From Cadophora sp. MPI-SDFR-AT-0126 (lineage: Eukaryota; Ascomycota; Leotiomycetes; Helotiales; Ploettnerulaceae): a DNA stretch of 64,000 bases. Below, one piece after another: positions 21,852-33,587 of this stretch. The stretch spans positions 1,116,001-1,180,000 of the forward strand of contig JAGMVK010000019.1 of NCBI GenBank assembly GCA_020747065.1, in the 5' to 3' direction. The position numbers and the translations under genes are program-made. Numbering within the stretch: position 1 is the first letter of the stretch; each line of letters begins with the position of its first letter. Under the pieces are notes generated by a model. The model was not told the origin of the DNA. It saw only the letters and a program-made list of their open reading frames with translations, and made no database searches.

Positions 21852-22706
21852 ATGACCCTCATCACTTCATTGGCCGATCAAGAAGCAGTCAGCATCCCCA
21901 CTCCCCTCACACCATACCTAAATACTTACACCCAACCTCCGAACCCAACACTACCGATCTGTATTTCTTGCCAAGCAGCTGTGCTCCCTAAAAGTCTCCT
22001 TGAGCATCTAAGAAAACATCATCAATTGCCCGCTGAATTGCGTGGAATCGTGAAGGAGTTCATTGGTTCGTTGCCTGGAGAGGCTAGGGGTGCTGATTTT
22101 GGCGATGTGAAGATTGGGGACGATGGAAGTGAGATTGTGAAGGAGTTGAGGGTTGTGCAGGCGTGGAGGTGTAAGGTTGTTGTGAGAGAGGAGGGGAGTG
22201 ATGGGGAGGGAGATGGAAGCAGAGGAAAGGAGTGCGGTCTTATTCGAAAAGATGTCACCGATTTGAGGCGGCATGTTAATCTTGAGCATGGTATGGGAGC
22301 GAAAGGAGCTTATGAAGCTTGTAAGGCGCAGAGTTGGTTTGGGGGCCGGAGGGCGGTTTATTGGAGGGCTGTTGAGAGACGAAATGCTGGGGATGGTGAT
22401 GCTGATATGGACGGTGGTGAAGATGTAGTGATGAGTGATGTTGTGCATGGCCAGAAAGGTCTTCTGCAGGAAGGAGGAATGGGTTCAGACAAGGACGTGA
22501 ACGAAGAAGTTCCGACAGAAAAAGCTGATGTGGAATCAGAACAGGAGGGACAGACCAAGAAACTTCAGACGCCTGTTTTCACGAGTCTCTGTCGATGGGG
22601 ATTTTATGGGGAAGGCTTCGGAAATATGACGCCGAAACCTTGGAGGATTAGGGACGGGATCGAGACAGAAATTGAGAAGGAACTCAGACTAGGGAAGATC
22701 TGTTGA
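21852..22706 (+). CDS. OrsD-like (DUF3505-type) C2H2-like zinc protein, 284 aa
   Basis: Single exon from the first in-frame ATG, 284 residues. The N-terminal part has PICISCQAAVLPKSLLEHLRKHH, a CxxC..HxxxHH metal-binding pattern. A second Cys/His group follows (GLIRKDVTDLRRHVNLEHG), also with CxxxC..HxxxxH character (Cys in KECGLIRK). This arrangement matches the OrsD/DUF3505 family named from the orsellinic acid cluster of Aspergillus, whose biochemical role is not established. An acidic region (residues about 165-235) rich in Asp, Glu and Gly follows, then a conserved-looking Trp/Phe-rich end. Members are common in HET-rich and transposon-rich parts of fungal genomes, as here. Confidence 0.7.
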   Translation: MTLITSLADQEAVSIPTPLTPYLNTYTQPPNPTLPICISCQAAVLPKSLLEHLRKHHQLPAELRGIVKEFIGSLPGEARGADFGDVKIGDDGSEIVKELRVVQAWRCKVVVREEGSDGEGDGSRGKECGLIRKDVTDLRRHVNLEHGMGAKGAYEACKAQSWFGGRRAVYWRAVERRNAGDGDADMDGGEDVVMSDVVHGQKGLLQEGGMGSDKDVNEEVPTEKADVESEQEGQTKKLQTPVFTSLCRWGFYGEGFGNMTPKPWRIRDGIETEIEKELRLGKIC

Positions 22707-24188
22707 CGGGAGCCCCGAGGTCGATGGGAATCATTGTGTTGGACGAGTGGTTGAGAACGTGGAGATAGAGCATAGAATAGGTAATTGATGTGTTCATGTC
22801 GAAGTATGGAAAATATTTGAATAGCGACTCGTTGAAATGTATTTGTAAGAGAGAAGATTGTAAGAAATCCACTTGATATTTGAGCTTTGCTATCTAGTAT
22901 TGCGATAAAGTCTATAGAGAAGTTGCGATACATAAGAAAGTGTAATAAGTTTTTAAATATTTTAAGACTAGAAAATCTTTGTTTAGTAATATTATATAGT
23001 GATATTATATTAGAATAGTTAGTAAATATAAAATATAATAGAGTAATTGTAAAAGAGTAAATTTGAGATAGAAATAAAGAAAGAATTCTTAGGGTTCAAA
23101 GACACCAAGCCCGAGAAGCGGCCGGGGTATGAGTTGACGGAGAGACAACAGATGGCCATTGACGACTACGGCTCTGTATGCTACGCCCTTTTCTGGTAAG
23201 AAACGTGTGCACAGACCCAACTCTAAAAATTGGGCCAATTACACGTGCACATTTTCGCTTTTCACCGAAACAGGTCCATAATTTACAATTCGAGGCCTTC
23301 ATATCCTAACTGAAATCAGTTTGAAATGCCTGGACTAGGTATCCTTTTTTCTTCTTCGCTTTCTTCCAAGTGAGATTCGCAATATCGAAAAGATGGTGTG
23401 TAGTAAGCAGAAGCGTAACAGCTCTTGAACATCCATTCGATACACGATTACGTCGAAATCAAGACAGTGCTCCTGAAACCCATTTTGCCGGTAGACCAGG
23501 GCAAAGAAAGTGAGATTATTAGATTCCGCATGCTTCAGAGGAGTTTCTCAATGTGGAAAGGGAGGTGCGTCGTCATCAGAGGAGAGATGGTTGTTGGGAG
23601 TTTATTCATCTTGCGGCTGTGTCGAAATCAAGCCGGAACCCCTGGCATATTTACTAGGCGTAGACTGAGTTATTGAAGGAGATATTCCTTGATTTCAGTC
23701 GCTGCACGAGACATTCTCAAGCCAAAACACAAGGATTTGGATATGATTTTTTGCACTTTCTTACTTTCTGGGGGAGCCTCGCCAATGCAAGTCTGCCTTC
23801 CAAGGCCCGCCTCGCGACGTCCCGAACGAATGGATTGGACGACAACACAATAGTGTGGGGGGCGGCCTCTTTCCCGGCCTGTGGATGGTTTCCCGGCCTG
23901 TAGATGGCTGGATTCTCGGAGTACAACGTTCTTTTTACTTCGCTGCAATTCCAACAAATGGGATGAAGTGGACGCCCTGGGGTGGGCGTGGTGGGTGGGA
24001 AGAGGTGACTCATGGATAAAGGGCTTCAATAGCCAACCTCGCAGCCTCATAACTGTTCCCTCTGGAATCTCTTTCCAACCTCAAATTTCACTCCTCAACT
24101 GCTAAATAATCGTTCAAGGAAATCCATATTTTTTCCCCCAAATATCAAGTTCAAATGTTGCCCGTGACAAACAACGCATTCAGATATC
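22707..24188. other. Intergenic, includes a short AT-rich island
   Basis: About 1.5 kb with no recognisable gene. A 150-base island at about 22940-23095 is extremely AT-rich with TTATATAG-type motifs, like the RIP blocks in miniature. It may be a decayed short repeat. The remainder is GC-balanced and should contain the HET gene promoter. Confidence 0.45.
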
Positions 24189-26809
24189 ATGGAATCGAAC
24201 CGACGTCCTGGAAAGACCCCACCGTCGACAACACCTAACTCTCCGCAGAAGAGGTTCGGTAAAAATCGCACCAGGCAGAGAGACATCGTAAGTGCTATGT
24301 TGCTTGTATAGTACAGTATGAGTCAGAGCGACGCCAAATTACAACGACTGTTCTGGACCTATAAATGTACGTCGCTAACAACCTCACACAGATGTCTACC
24401 TATACAAGAAAAAACCAACACGAGCTCCAGCACCGGAAGCATAGTCCTGGTCTACCGCAGCACTCAGCGTTAGGGAAGAGGGCACAGCATGATGGCCGTG
24501 AGACTTTTGAGGCCCCCAACAATCCTCCCAATAAGCGTGCATGCCACCTCTCACTCTCGTCAAACAGCGAGCTTTGCGAGGAGTGTTCCGCTATACCCTG
24601 GAACAAAATTGATCATTGCATGGGTTATGAGGGAAGAGTTGACTGGCATGGCATGCTGATATCGAAGGTTGGAAGACACTATCGAAATGTCTCGCCTGCC
24701 ACGACCTGCCCACTCTGCCGCCAGTTGTACGCTCCATGGATAGAATCCTTTCTGAGAAAGTTGGAACCATCACATTGGAAAGTAAGAGATCGTCGAGACG
24801 AAATACGCATCTTTCGGCATCTCCGGCATCTCAATCATGTCAACGATTTCCAGACTTCGCGGAATAAACTCAAAGCACATGATGCACCATTTCACATCGC
24901 TGTTGTTCCATTCGCAGGCAAGTGGAAAGAGGACTTCAGGCGGCATATAGTATCGAGGGGAATGGCTGTCGTTTTACCAGACGGACGTCCGGAATCAGAT
25001 ATCTTCTCTCCCCAACAAGTATCTCCCACATTTGACCCTGAAATAGTCAAGCCATGGCTGGAATATTGCAAAGATCACCACAAGAACAATTGCAGTCCAA
25101 AATCACTCAAGGTCAATGGAATGAAGGTCATTGACTGTTTTTCTAAGGACGGAGACATCATAGCACATTGTTATGGCAACAAATATGTAGCTCTTAGCTA
25201 TGTTTGGGGTAACCCACCTGCAAAGAGGGCACCACTCTCGACAATAGGCAGAAAAGAGATCCCGCAAATGGAGATCACAAAATATATTGATGAACTACCG
25301 TTATCGAAGCTTCCCAACGACATTCCACTGACAATTCGAGATGCCATCCAAGTTACTAGGGACCTTGGCTATCAGTTCCTCTGGGTGGATACGTACTGTA
25401 TCAATCAAAAGAGCGAAATCGAAAAGCAACAGCAGTGCAGTCGTATGGGGGACATCTATGCTGGCTCGCAGTTGACAATATTTGCATTGGGACAGGACTC
25501 AGAATATGGACTGCCAGGTGTAAGCTCGAGACCTCGATCGAGACCTCGATTTTGGCAACCACAGTGTACGAAAATCGGAAAGTACCAAATCATTTCTACC
25601 ATGGATGACCCGCATAAAGCCATAGACGATGCAAAATGGTCGACTAGAGGATGGACGTTACAGGAAGGAATCTTCTCGACTCGCAATCTGTTTTTCACTG
25701 ACAGTCAAGCTTATTTTGAATGTAACTCAATGAATCTTTTGGAAGCCTTCAAGACCGACTTGGAAAAGCTCCACATTCAAAGTCAGCAGCGCGTGATGGC
25801 GTTCCACCGTGCAGGAAAATATGTTTGCGGTAACTCAAACAAATTCTCACATCTGAATGTGAAGCACAACGGAGCGAACCATCGCAAGATTGATAACTTG
25901 CGCAGATGCCAAAGCCATATACAGGAGTACACCAAAAGAGAATTGACAAACAAGGACGATGTCTTGAACGCATTTGCAGGTATTGCCCGCTTCTACACAA
26001 AGACGACTGCAAAGATAGCCAGCTTAGCCGGCTTACCTATTCCTTCCCCAATCGCAACCTCCGGTGATGTTGAACGAGCTCACTTGGACCATCTCAGCTA
26101 CGCTCTTTCTTGGATACACCATGTACACGCTTTCAGCATATCAACACTAAGAAATCCCAAGCCACAACGCAGAGTAGGATTTCCATCCTGGTCATGGGCG
26201 GGCTGGTTCGGTCGAATCAAATCCAAGAATGACCTCCCCTATTGCTGGACGAGTTACCTGAGCTCCGTACGAGTCGGCTTCAAAAAGGACACCCCCAGAA
26301 ATTTCGCCTGGCTCACTAAACTTAAGCATTACAGGCAATTAATCATAGACCTACTTCTCACAGCCAACGAGCTCTGCTTCGACGCATATGTCCTCAACCA
26401 CGAGAAGCTACGATACTGGCAGCGAGACCCAGAAACGCCATCTAAGCGGATCCTATCGAAGGCTATCCAGGTGAACCTCTCCCGGGGGCCCTGCTCGCTA
26501 GAAGAGTTCCAGCAGAAGTTAAAAAAGGGAAAACTGGAGTGTGTGATCATTGGCACATATGGAGAACCACGCAAGGATGTCTATAAGGCTATCCAGGTCG
26601 CGGATAGGAAGTCACCGAAGGCCGAGAAGCGTCGGATAGATCTATTTGAGCGTCAAGAACCAGATGCGATCGTCTGTCTCGTCGTCGGGACAAAGGATGG
26701 GATATCGGAGCGGTACGGACTTGTTAAGATTGCGTTGGAGAATTTGAGCGGCAAAAGTGCTGTTGAGGCGTGGCGTTTGGGTCCGAAGAAGCGCTTTATA
26801 TTGCGATAG
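24189..26809 (+). CDS. HET-domain (heterokaryon incompatibility) protein, about 838 aa
   Basis: Preferred model join(24189..24287, 24392..26809). An ATG exon of 33 basic Pro/Ser/Arg-rich codons ends at a GTAAGT donor and joins in frame, at a CACACAG acceptor, the long open exon at its MSTYTRKNQ. A shorter unspliced model starts at the ATG at 24365 (814 residues). The HET domain starts near residue 297 with YVALSYVWG. It continues with a DAIQVTRDLGYQFLWVDTYC block and the MGDIYAGSQLTIFAL block, and ends near WSTRGWTLQEG. HET proteins trigger cell death when incompatible strains fuse. No NACHT, ankyrin or WD partner domain is visible in the 370-residue C-terminal part. Confidence 0.82.
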
Positions 26810-28079
26810 ATATGGAGGCAATACTAAGATTACAGGGAGTTTGTTTAAGTTTTTGTATTTTGTTTTAAAAGCCACCCTGGAGGTGATAGTATAATGAATT
26901 TACAGGGGAGTTTAGGTGATCGTCAAGTTGAGTTAGTAATACCTCAGTTAAGCCTCTCCAACTAACTCCTTAACTACTATATGTCATCCAACAGGGTCAA
27001 GAGGAGATTGACTAGCTTCATTCTTAATCTTTTCTAGACACAATTCTAACCCCTCATTTTGAAGCCTTATTAAACCTCTCCACATGACTAGTTGCTGAAG
27101 TTTCTCTTTTCCTACCAGCTAAAAAAACTAGTTATTTTAAAAGCATTCTTGATCTCACGTCCATTCATTTGAATATTTCGTAAAAAACGCTAATTCCTCA
27201 TCACTGAATCTTGGAGCCTTCGAGTTGCAGCGATTAATCCGAGAATCAATATCCAGGTTTGAAGACTTGAGACTGAGATAAATTCGAGATTTGAATCAAA
27301 TAATGAGATGCAGTTGGTGTTGGTGAAGAGGACTTCATTGTAGTACTTGAGTGGCTATTCAGGACGCAGTGTGAATGTCCCATCTTCCTCATTAGGGGCT
27401 CTAAGCACTTACGTCGATAGAGCCTTCACGGGTGACGGTTCTAATAATGCAGCAGTCTCCCCCTCATTTAAGTGTGCAGCATTAATATCTTGAATATCTT
27501 CAAAAACCAATCAAAATATGACTTTACCTTTGGCCCCTACGTACCTGCGGTGGCCGCTTGTGCCGAACGCCGATTAACCATGGGCGTTCGCAAAGTCTCT
27601 TGTTGATGTCATCAGAGTCTTAATCCGTACTTCAATTAGCATAGAAAAACTTAATTCCAAGCTGAGATTAAGTCACAGCATTCTAATCCCACTTAATATC
27701 TAAGAACCAAGTTTCAGCGAATAGAAAAAAGCATCAGTTGAGATCCAAGATTCCAAGCACCAATCACTTGATCTCGTGATCTGTATGATCCTAATACATT
27801 GTAAGCTGGGTAGAAAGTTTTATACTCTATTTTTAGAAAGGTGTGTTGAGTGACGATGGAATTAACATCACCGTACGGGCCCCGTGCCATTTGATATATC
27901 GTAAAGAGTGGTAGTAGCAAAGCCGTAGAATACAATGAACAATTGCCTCGGTCCCACCTAAACTCTCCAGACAGTAGCTATGGATACGTCTTCTACCCAA
28001 AATCCGAGTCCATTTGGAAATCGTTCCCTCAGCGCGCCAGATCCTACTTCCAATAATACGTAAACTACTTCGTACCAAT
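26810..28079. other. Intergenic, AT-leaning, no gene recognised
   Basis: About 1.3 kb between the HET gene and the dioxygenase pseudogene. It is moderately AT-rich, with stretches such as 26900-27250 that look mildly RIP-affected. No domain or repeat recognised. Confidence 0.4.
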
Positions 28080-28868
28080 CGTATCATTACCAAACGCACC
28101 ACCCTCCCCCTCACCTCCAGCGCCCGCACACACAACCAATAGTAAAAAATGCTCTTCTCCCTTAACAAAATGCGCCTCCTTAGAACCAACCCACTGCCTC
28201 TACCCCTCCAACCTCCTCCCCCTCTCCTCTGCCCCTCAACCAACACCATCTTCGTCAAAACATCACTCCACTCCACATTGCTCCTCCGATAACCCTCCTC
28301 ACTCATCTTTCCCGAGAATATCGCCCGCAAATTATACATTGTCGGAATCCCACTCCCCACAATCGCCACTCCACTATCCCTCAACCTCCCCAGCACCTTT
28401 CCCATCTCATAGTGCTATGCTGCGAAGCAGAATTCAGTACTGACAGCTGCACGATTGGAATATCGGCTTTCGGGTGAATCAACATCATTGGCACGAAGAC
28501 CTCGTCATCCCAGCCCCTCTCCCTATCCATCTGCGGCTTAAACCCCGCCTCCTTCAACGCCGCAAACACCTCATCTACAACATCTGGGCTCCTTAGTGCG
28601 AGATACTTCAACGCGTAGGCTTCGCGCAGGAAACCCCCGTAGTCGTAGTATAAACTATGTGTAGCACCGTTGCTGATTGTCGGGACTCGTTCGCTCCAGT
28701 GAGCAATCACGAAGACGATGGCACGTAGTGCGTTGAGCATTCCTAGGTTCAAGATCTATAGGACGTATTCTTTATGGATTTTGAAAGTGTGGGGTGGCCT
28801 AGGTCGTTGAAGATGGGCATAGGCCTGCCACCGTGGCAGACGGCAACTATGGAGGCGCGGGTGGGCAT
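28080..28868 (-). pseudogene. LigB-type extradiol ring-cleavage dioxygenase pseudogene
   Basis: Read on the minus strand with three frame changes, this gives a nearly full class III extradiol dioxygenase of the LigB/DOPA-dioxygenase type. Frame A starts at ATG 28868 (IVAVCHGGRPMPIFNDLGHP). After a break near 28745, frame B gives IVFVIAHWSERVP, ATHSLYYDYGGF and DIPIVQLSVL. After a break near 28395, frame C gives HYEMGKVLGRLRDSGVAIVG and SNVEWSDVLTKMV. After a break near 28215, a further frame gives GSKEAHF, GEEHFLLLVVCAGAGGEG. The family's usual WDHG is WDDE here, so a metal or catalytic His is lost too. Other His positions remain. The gene is dead but recently so, since the wording is still clear. 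Confidence 0.75.
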
Positions 28869-30769
28869 TGTTGGGTGTGGAGTTTTACTTGAGATGAAGA
28901 GGGCAAGGAGGGGGAGCTTCAGATGGGGTCGTAAAAGGTATCGTTTGAGCATTGGCCGAGGATCGTATGTTGATTATTTTGGGGCTGCACGCTAGGCAGT
29001 GTGTTAGAAAGACGGCTGCTGGATTGGGAGTATGGGCCACCACTATTCTCCCAATGGGACTTGGTACATTAGAAAGATATCAACCTCTTCGATCAAAATC
29101 AAATCTAAGACGGTCGTGCCTCGAGATGGGGTCTAACGTAGCGTCCTGCCAATGGTCACTTGATATGATGTTGTTGTTCCCATTTGCCTACTTTCTGCAT
29201 TTCGCGACAATAGGACTAAGAATGCACTACCCTTTGGAGACAGCTCATCGCCATCGAGCAAAATAATTTCACCACTTCCATTCTTCACTCCCTCTTTCAA
29301 AGCCCGGCTTCAACTTGTCAGAGCTTGCGGCATGTCTCTGCGTGCACCTTGGCCGAGACCGCCCCTTTTCCTTTACAAGAAGCATATTTATAGACTAAAG
29401 TATATGCTTTAAAACGAAAGGAGGTTACTGTAGCATTCTGGTGGAATAAATCGAGCAAATAAACAAATGCAATAAGTACGCTCGAGGTTGTGATATGACT
29501 GCGGTAAATAATCCTAAGGTGCAGGCAGAGAAATGCCGCAAGCTCTTCCATTTTCGAAACACGACGCAACCTCGCTAAACACCCGCCAAGCGAAGCAACG
29601 CTTCAGCTATGTTGCCGTTTTGCCGTTTCAGTACCCCGGAAAGTTTGATCGCCTCGAGATTGTCAGTTTCTGTGGGGAAGCGCGTCCTGTCTTTTGTATT
29701 GGATGGTCTTTTTCTTCTTGGAAGTTGATCTTTTCATACATGGTCGTTTGAACTCGACGCGCTTTCCAGCGGGACATTTCCAGCCGGCGAATATTATAGG
29801 ATGATCGGAGATGACCGGAGCTACTGGTTTGGGATGAAGATGTCCATAGTGACTGGTGTTTGCACTGTAACAATGCACCGTTTTTGTGTAGAAACTTATT
29901 TTAGGTGCCCAATTTAGGCCTCTTCAGTTTCGCCAAGCCACCTATCCTAACATGTCCGTTTGACAGGCAGAGTTAAGCTTATCCAATTCCTATCCGAAAG
30001 ACTTTATTCTTAACTTAAACACGCATAAACAGCCAAGTGGTTACTCAGACAGCAACGGTTCTATTCCCGGTGTAGCTTCTAGACCCGGATACTGGTCGCT
30101 CAAGCCCGGCTGCACCCCTACGTAAATGTGTGATCGCTCTGTTTGATTCCTATGAGCGGCTTGTTTGATAACCATCAAGTTCCTGTGTTCCTCGGTCTTC
30201 AACGAGATCACGGACCTGACACCTCATCCCCAGAGTGGAATTCCAAACCCGGATTTCCTCACCGCGGAAGCATGGCACAAGTGACGAACCTGCCACGTGG
30301 ACTCCGGTCAATCAAGGCCTCATTAAGTAACGAACACGGCTTCAAAATGAAGCTTACTTTTAACCGCCCGCAAATTCTCCGGCAGATACCGGCAGCCCAG
30401 ACGTGGTGTGCGGATTTCAGACTCTAGAGGCGCTGACTTGTCTGAATGTGGCGATCATCCGGTCTCAGCATCCTCAGCACTTCTCTTGGAGACGAAACAG
30501 GATCGCTGATCGGATGCTGAGATCAAGCGATCCTATTTAGAGAATATCTTGGAGTCCGGGGGTGACGGCGTGTTGTTGGGTTTGCTGAAAGGAGATGCTT
30601 AAGTCTTTCTGTCTTCGCAGTCTTGGGAGGTCTTTCTCATCGTCCGGCACGTCTTCAATTGCACTCTACATCATTTTTACATTCTACAGCTGGCCTGATA
30701 TCCTTACATTTCGATTTCATCAACCAGACTTTTTCAATCTTCGAATCGGATTCTTCGCAAACCGCAATC
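28869..30769. other. Intergenic, no gene recognised
   Basis: About 1.9 kb of GC-balanced sequence. Short open frames on both strands (62-104 codons) show no domain. The last 300 bases are the upstream region of the microexon gene. A T/C-rich stretch precedes the ATG at 30770. Confidence 0.4.
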
Positions 30770-33587
30770 ATGCAGCTCCCAGCAACCTCCCTCCTCATTC
30801 TCGTATCAGCCATTCTCTCGGTACACACATCGCCTGTTCCTTCGAGAAATGTAGCACTTCTTAGCCGTGCCGAATCATCGACATGGACTAGAGATATCGA
30901 GTTGGAACGCCGACAACGTGGTGGTAATGGTGGAGGACGGGGACAAGGCGGAAATGGTGGTGGAAATGGCGGGGCCGCTGCTGCTGTGGGTCTCCGATCT
31001 ACCTCCCAGTGTTTATGGAATGAAGGACTCATTCAATATCACAGGCCGCCGCCGGCAACAACAATAACAATAACAATGCTGCCAATAATGTCGGCAACAA
31101 CAATGCCAATGGCAACGCAGATGTATGTTTTCAAACACAGGGCGGGACGAAGTGAAGAATGAAAGCTGACACCTTGACAGGCTGCGAACAACGCCGATGC
31201 TGCGAACGTATGTTTGCTCTACAAATGATCCATTTGACTAATCTAATCATCAACAGGACGCTGATGCCGCCGATGTATGTTTTCTCCAAATTCAGATCTC
31301 GCCAACTTCATCGAATCCATACTGACAATTAATAGGCCGCGGACGCTGCTGATGCTGCCGATGTATGTTCTCTCGCATCTAGAGAACATTAACTTCATCG
31401 AAACCATGCTAACGATCAATAGGCCACCGCTGGCAACGCCAACGTAGCCAACGTAAGTATTTTCTAAATTCAGAGTTTGCTACCTTTCATTGAACTTGTA
31501 CTAACGATCAGCAGGCCACTGACAACGCCGCACCGGCCGTATGTATTTCTTTCATATCCAGAGAACTACCCAAAATCGGTATCTGGACTTTTACAGAGAA
31601 GTGGCTAACAAGCAGCAGGCTGGTGGTGCAGGTGGAAAGAAAGCCGCGAAGGCTGCAGCTGTACGTTTCTCTACTCCTGCGCACACATTAGCGCCTTTTA
31701 AAACAGAACTAACATTCTTTATAGAAAGCCGCTGTAAGACGCCCTTTATCTTCAACATCCAGGCTTGCATTCCTCAGTTCACGTGACTTTCGAGTCTGGA
31801 TACACGAGACCTCCGAATACTTGCGCATTTCCCACGAAATATTCCGCATGAGTGATAGCTGATAATGGATAATTAGGCTGCTGCCGCTGCCGCCGACGGT
31901 GCTGTAAGTCTATTCTGTTCACCCACCACTCACTTTCTTAGTGTGGAACATATTGCCCTCCACGCCTATCCAAGCTTTCGAAAGGCATTTAGCTGACAGG
32001 TTCGTTCTTCAGGCAGCCGATGCAGCCGCAAATGCGGATGCCGGTGCCAATGCCGATGCGAATGTGAGTCTTTTGTATTTTATTTTCTTCAGGTGGAGTT
32101 GAACATTGACATCCCCATTACCCAACCGAGCAACTTGCAAAGCACCGAACTGACATTATTCTAGGTCGACGACGCTGCAGATGCCAACGCTGATGCTAAT
32201 GTAAGTCTTTCCACTTATGTTGCCGATCGCTTCCCAGAAGTTGGCGATTGACTTCTTTACCCAACCATGCACTTTGAAAAGCAATCGTCTAACGTATTTT
32301 TAGGCCGACGCCGTCGCAGATGCCGATGCCAACGCTGATGCAAATGTGGGCTTGTTCATTTATTTTGCGGATTATTTGACGTGGAGTCAAACATTGATAT
32401 CTCCACTTGGCGAAGTACCAAAAGGACGATTAGCTAACAGTGTTTCTTAGGCCGCCGATGCTGCGAATGGTGATGCCAATGCCGACGATGCTGCTGTAAG
32501 TCTTTTTTCCACTTCTGCCCATTGCTTTGCCTTGTCCTCTTCCCCTTGTGCTTTACGCGGGGTAGCAAAAATAAAACTAGCTGACATTGTCTTTTATTTA
32601 GGCCGCTGATGTAGCTGCCGATGCTGATAATGCCGATGCCAATGTAAGCTTAGGGTTATTTTGTTTACGTTGCCGATTGCTCCACGTAGAGTTAGGCATT
32701 TATCTTTACCCCTCTCCCCTTTCACCCTACGATCGGGCATAGTAAGACCATTCGCTAATATTATCTTTTACTTAGGCTGACGCAAATGCCGATGCTAATG
32801 TTGACGATGCTGTTGTAAGTTCTTTCTATTCATTTTACCGATCGCTTCACCCAGCATAGGATCCATCCTCCAACCGAACAATCGAAAGACTTTCAGCTAA
32901 CACTTTCTTTCCCAGGCCGGCGCAGCTACCGATGCTCCAGTCTCAAAGGGCGCTGCAAAGGCTGCGGCCAAGGCTGTAAGTATTGTCCTGCCCTCCAGCG
33001 AACACCTGCGATCATAACCCCCTATTCACTTCATCATCTCACTAAAGCATTGCAAATATTTACTGACGATCTGAATAGGCCGCCAAAGCCGCCAAAGCAG
33101 CTGTAAGTTTTATCTGTTTGAGGGATCTTTCGAAATGTCCAGACCTTCGGGTGACATTTGTTAAGGGGGAATCCCTTGATTGATGTAATTGTGCTAACGA
33201 CTTAATAGGCTGTCGCCGATGCCGCCACCGCTGATGATGCTGCTAACGCTGACAACAGCGCAAACGCGAATGCAGACAACGGCAACGCTAATGCTGATGC
33301 CAATGCAGATAATGCTGTAAATTTATTCCTTTTCGTTTCGTTTCGTACCTCCCATTCGCCCACCCCAAATCTCACTCCCCTTCAACCCCATACATCCTTC
33401 CGACTGTAAAGCCATTAACTAACAAGCTTCTAGACAGCTGATGAGAATGTCGACCCCGACCAAGTTGAAGCTGATGCGGCGTTGGCTGCGAGCCAGGTGG
33501 GCCACCCTCCCTCTTTTTCCGGCTTCGCTTAGGAAGTGCTAACTTTCCTCATAGGAGGCATCCGATGCCCTCCAAGCTGAAGATTAA
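30770..33587 (+). CDS. Secreted Ala/Asp/Asn-rich protein from 21 frame-neutral microexons
   Basis: Exons: 30770-30985, 31045-31122, 31181-31207, 31257-31274, 31336-31362, 31423-31452, 31515-31538, 31619-31660, 31725-31733, 31877-31903, 32013-32063, 32165-32200, 32304-32345, 32451-32495, 32602-32643, 32776-32814, 32916-32975, 33079-33102, 33209-33316, 33434-33496, 33555-33587 (1041 nt, 346 residues). Every exon is a multiple of three and every intron is phase 0. Introns start GTAAGT/GTATGT-like and end TAG/CAG, with CTAAC/CTGAC branch motifs. The product starts with a signal peptide (LLILVSAILSVHTS). A dibasic RR near residue 49 fits Kex2 cleavage. Gly/Asn-rich repeats, then Ala-Asp-Ala-Asn repeats, two Ala/Lys patches and an acidic end follow. 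No domain known; an effector or wall-associated role is inference. Confidence 0.8.
31725..31733 (+). other. Nine-base microexon (Lys-Ala-Ala)
   Basis: Exon 9 of the secreted microexon gene codes for three residues between a TTATAG acceptor and a GTAAGA donor. The assignment rests on phase and on similarity of KAA to the adjoining Ala/Lys patch. Skipping it would leave the frame intact. Confidence 0.6.

Noticed and set aside
22008..22448. Minus-strand frame of 146 codons
   Set aside because: Antisense shadow of the OrsD-like gene; Ser/Pro/Thr-rich composition follows from the opposite strand.
27833..28405. Minus-strand 190-codon frame as a separate gene
   Set aside because: Its first half is the third frame of the dioxygenase pseudogene; the rest is out of frame with the homologous residues.
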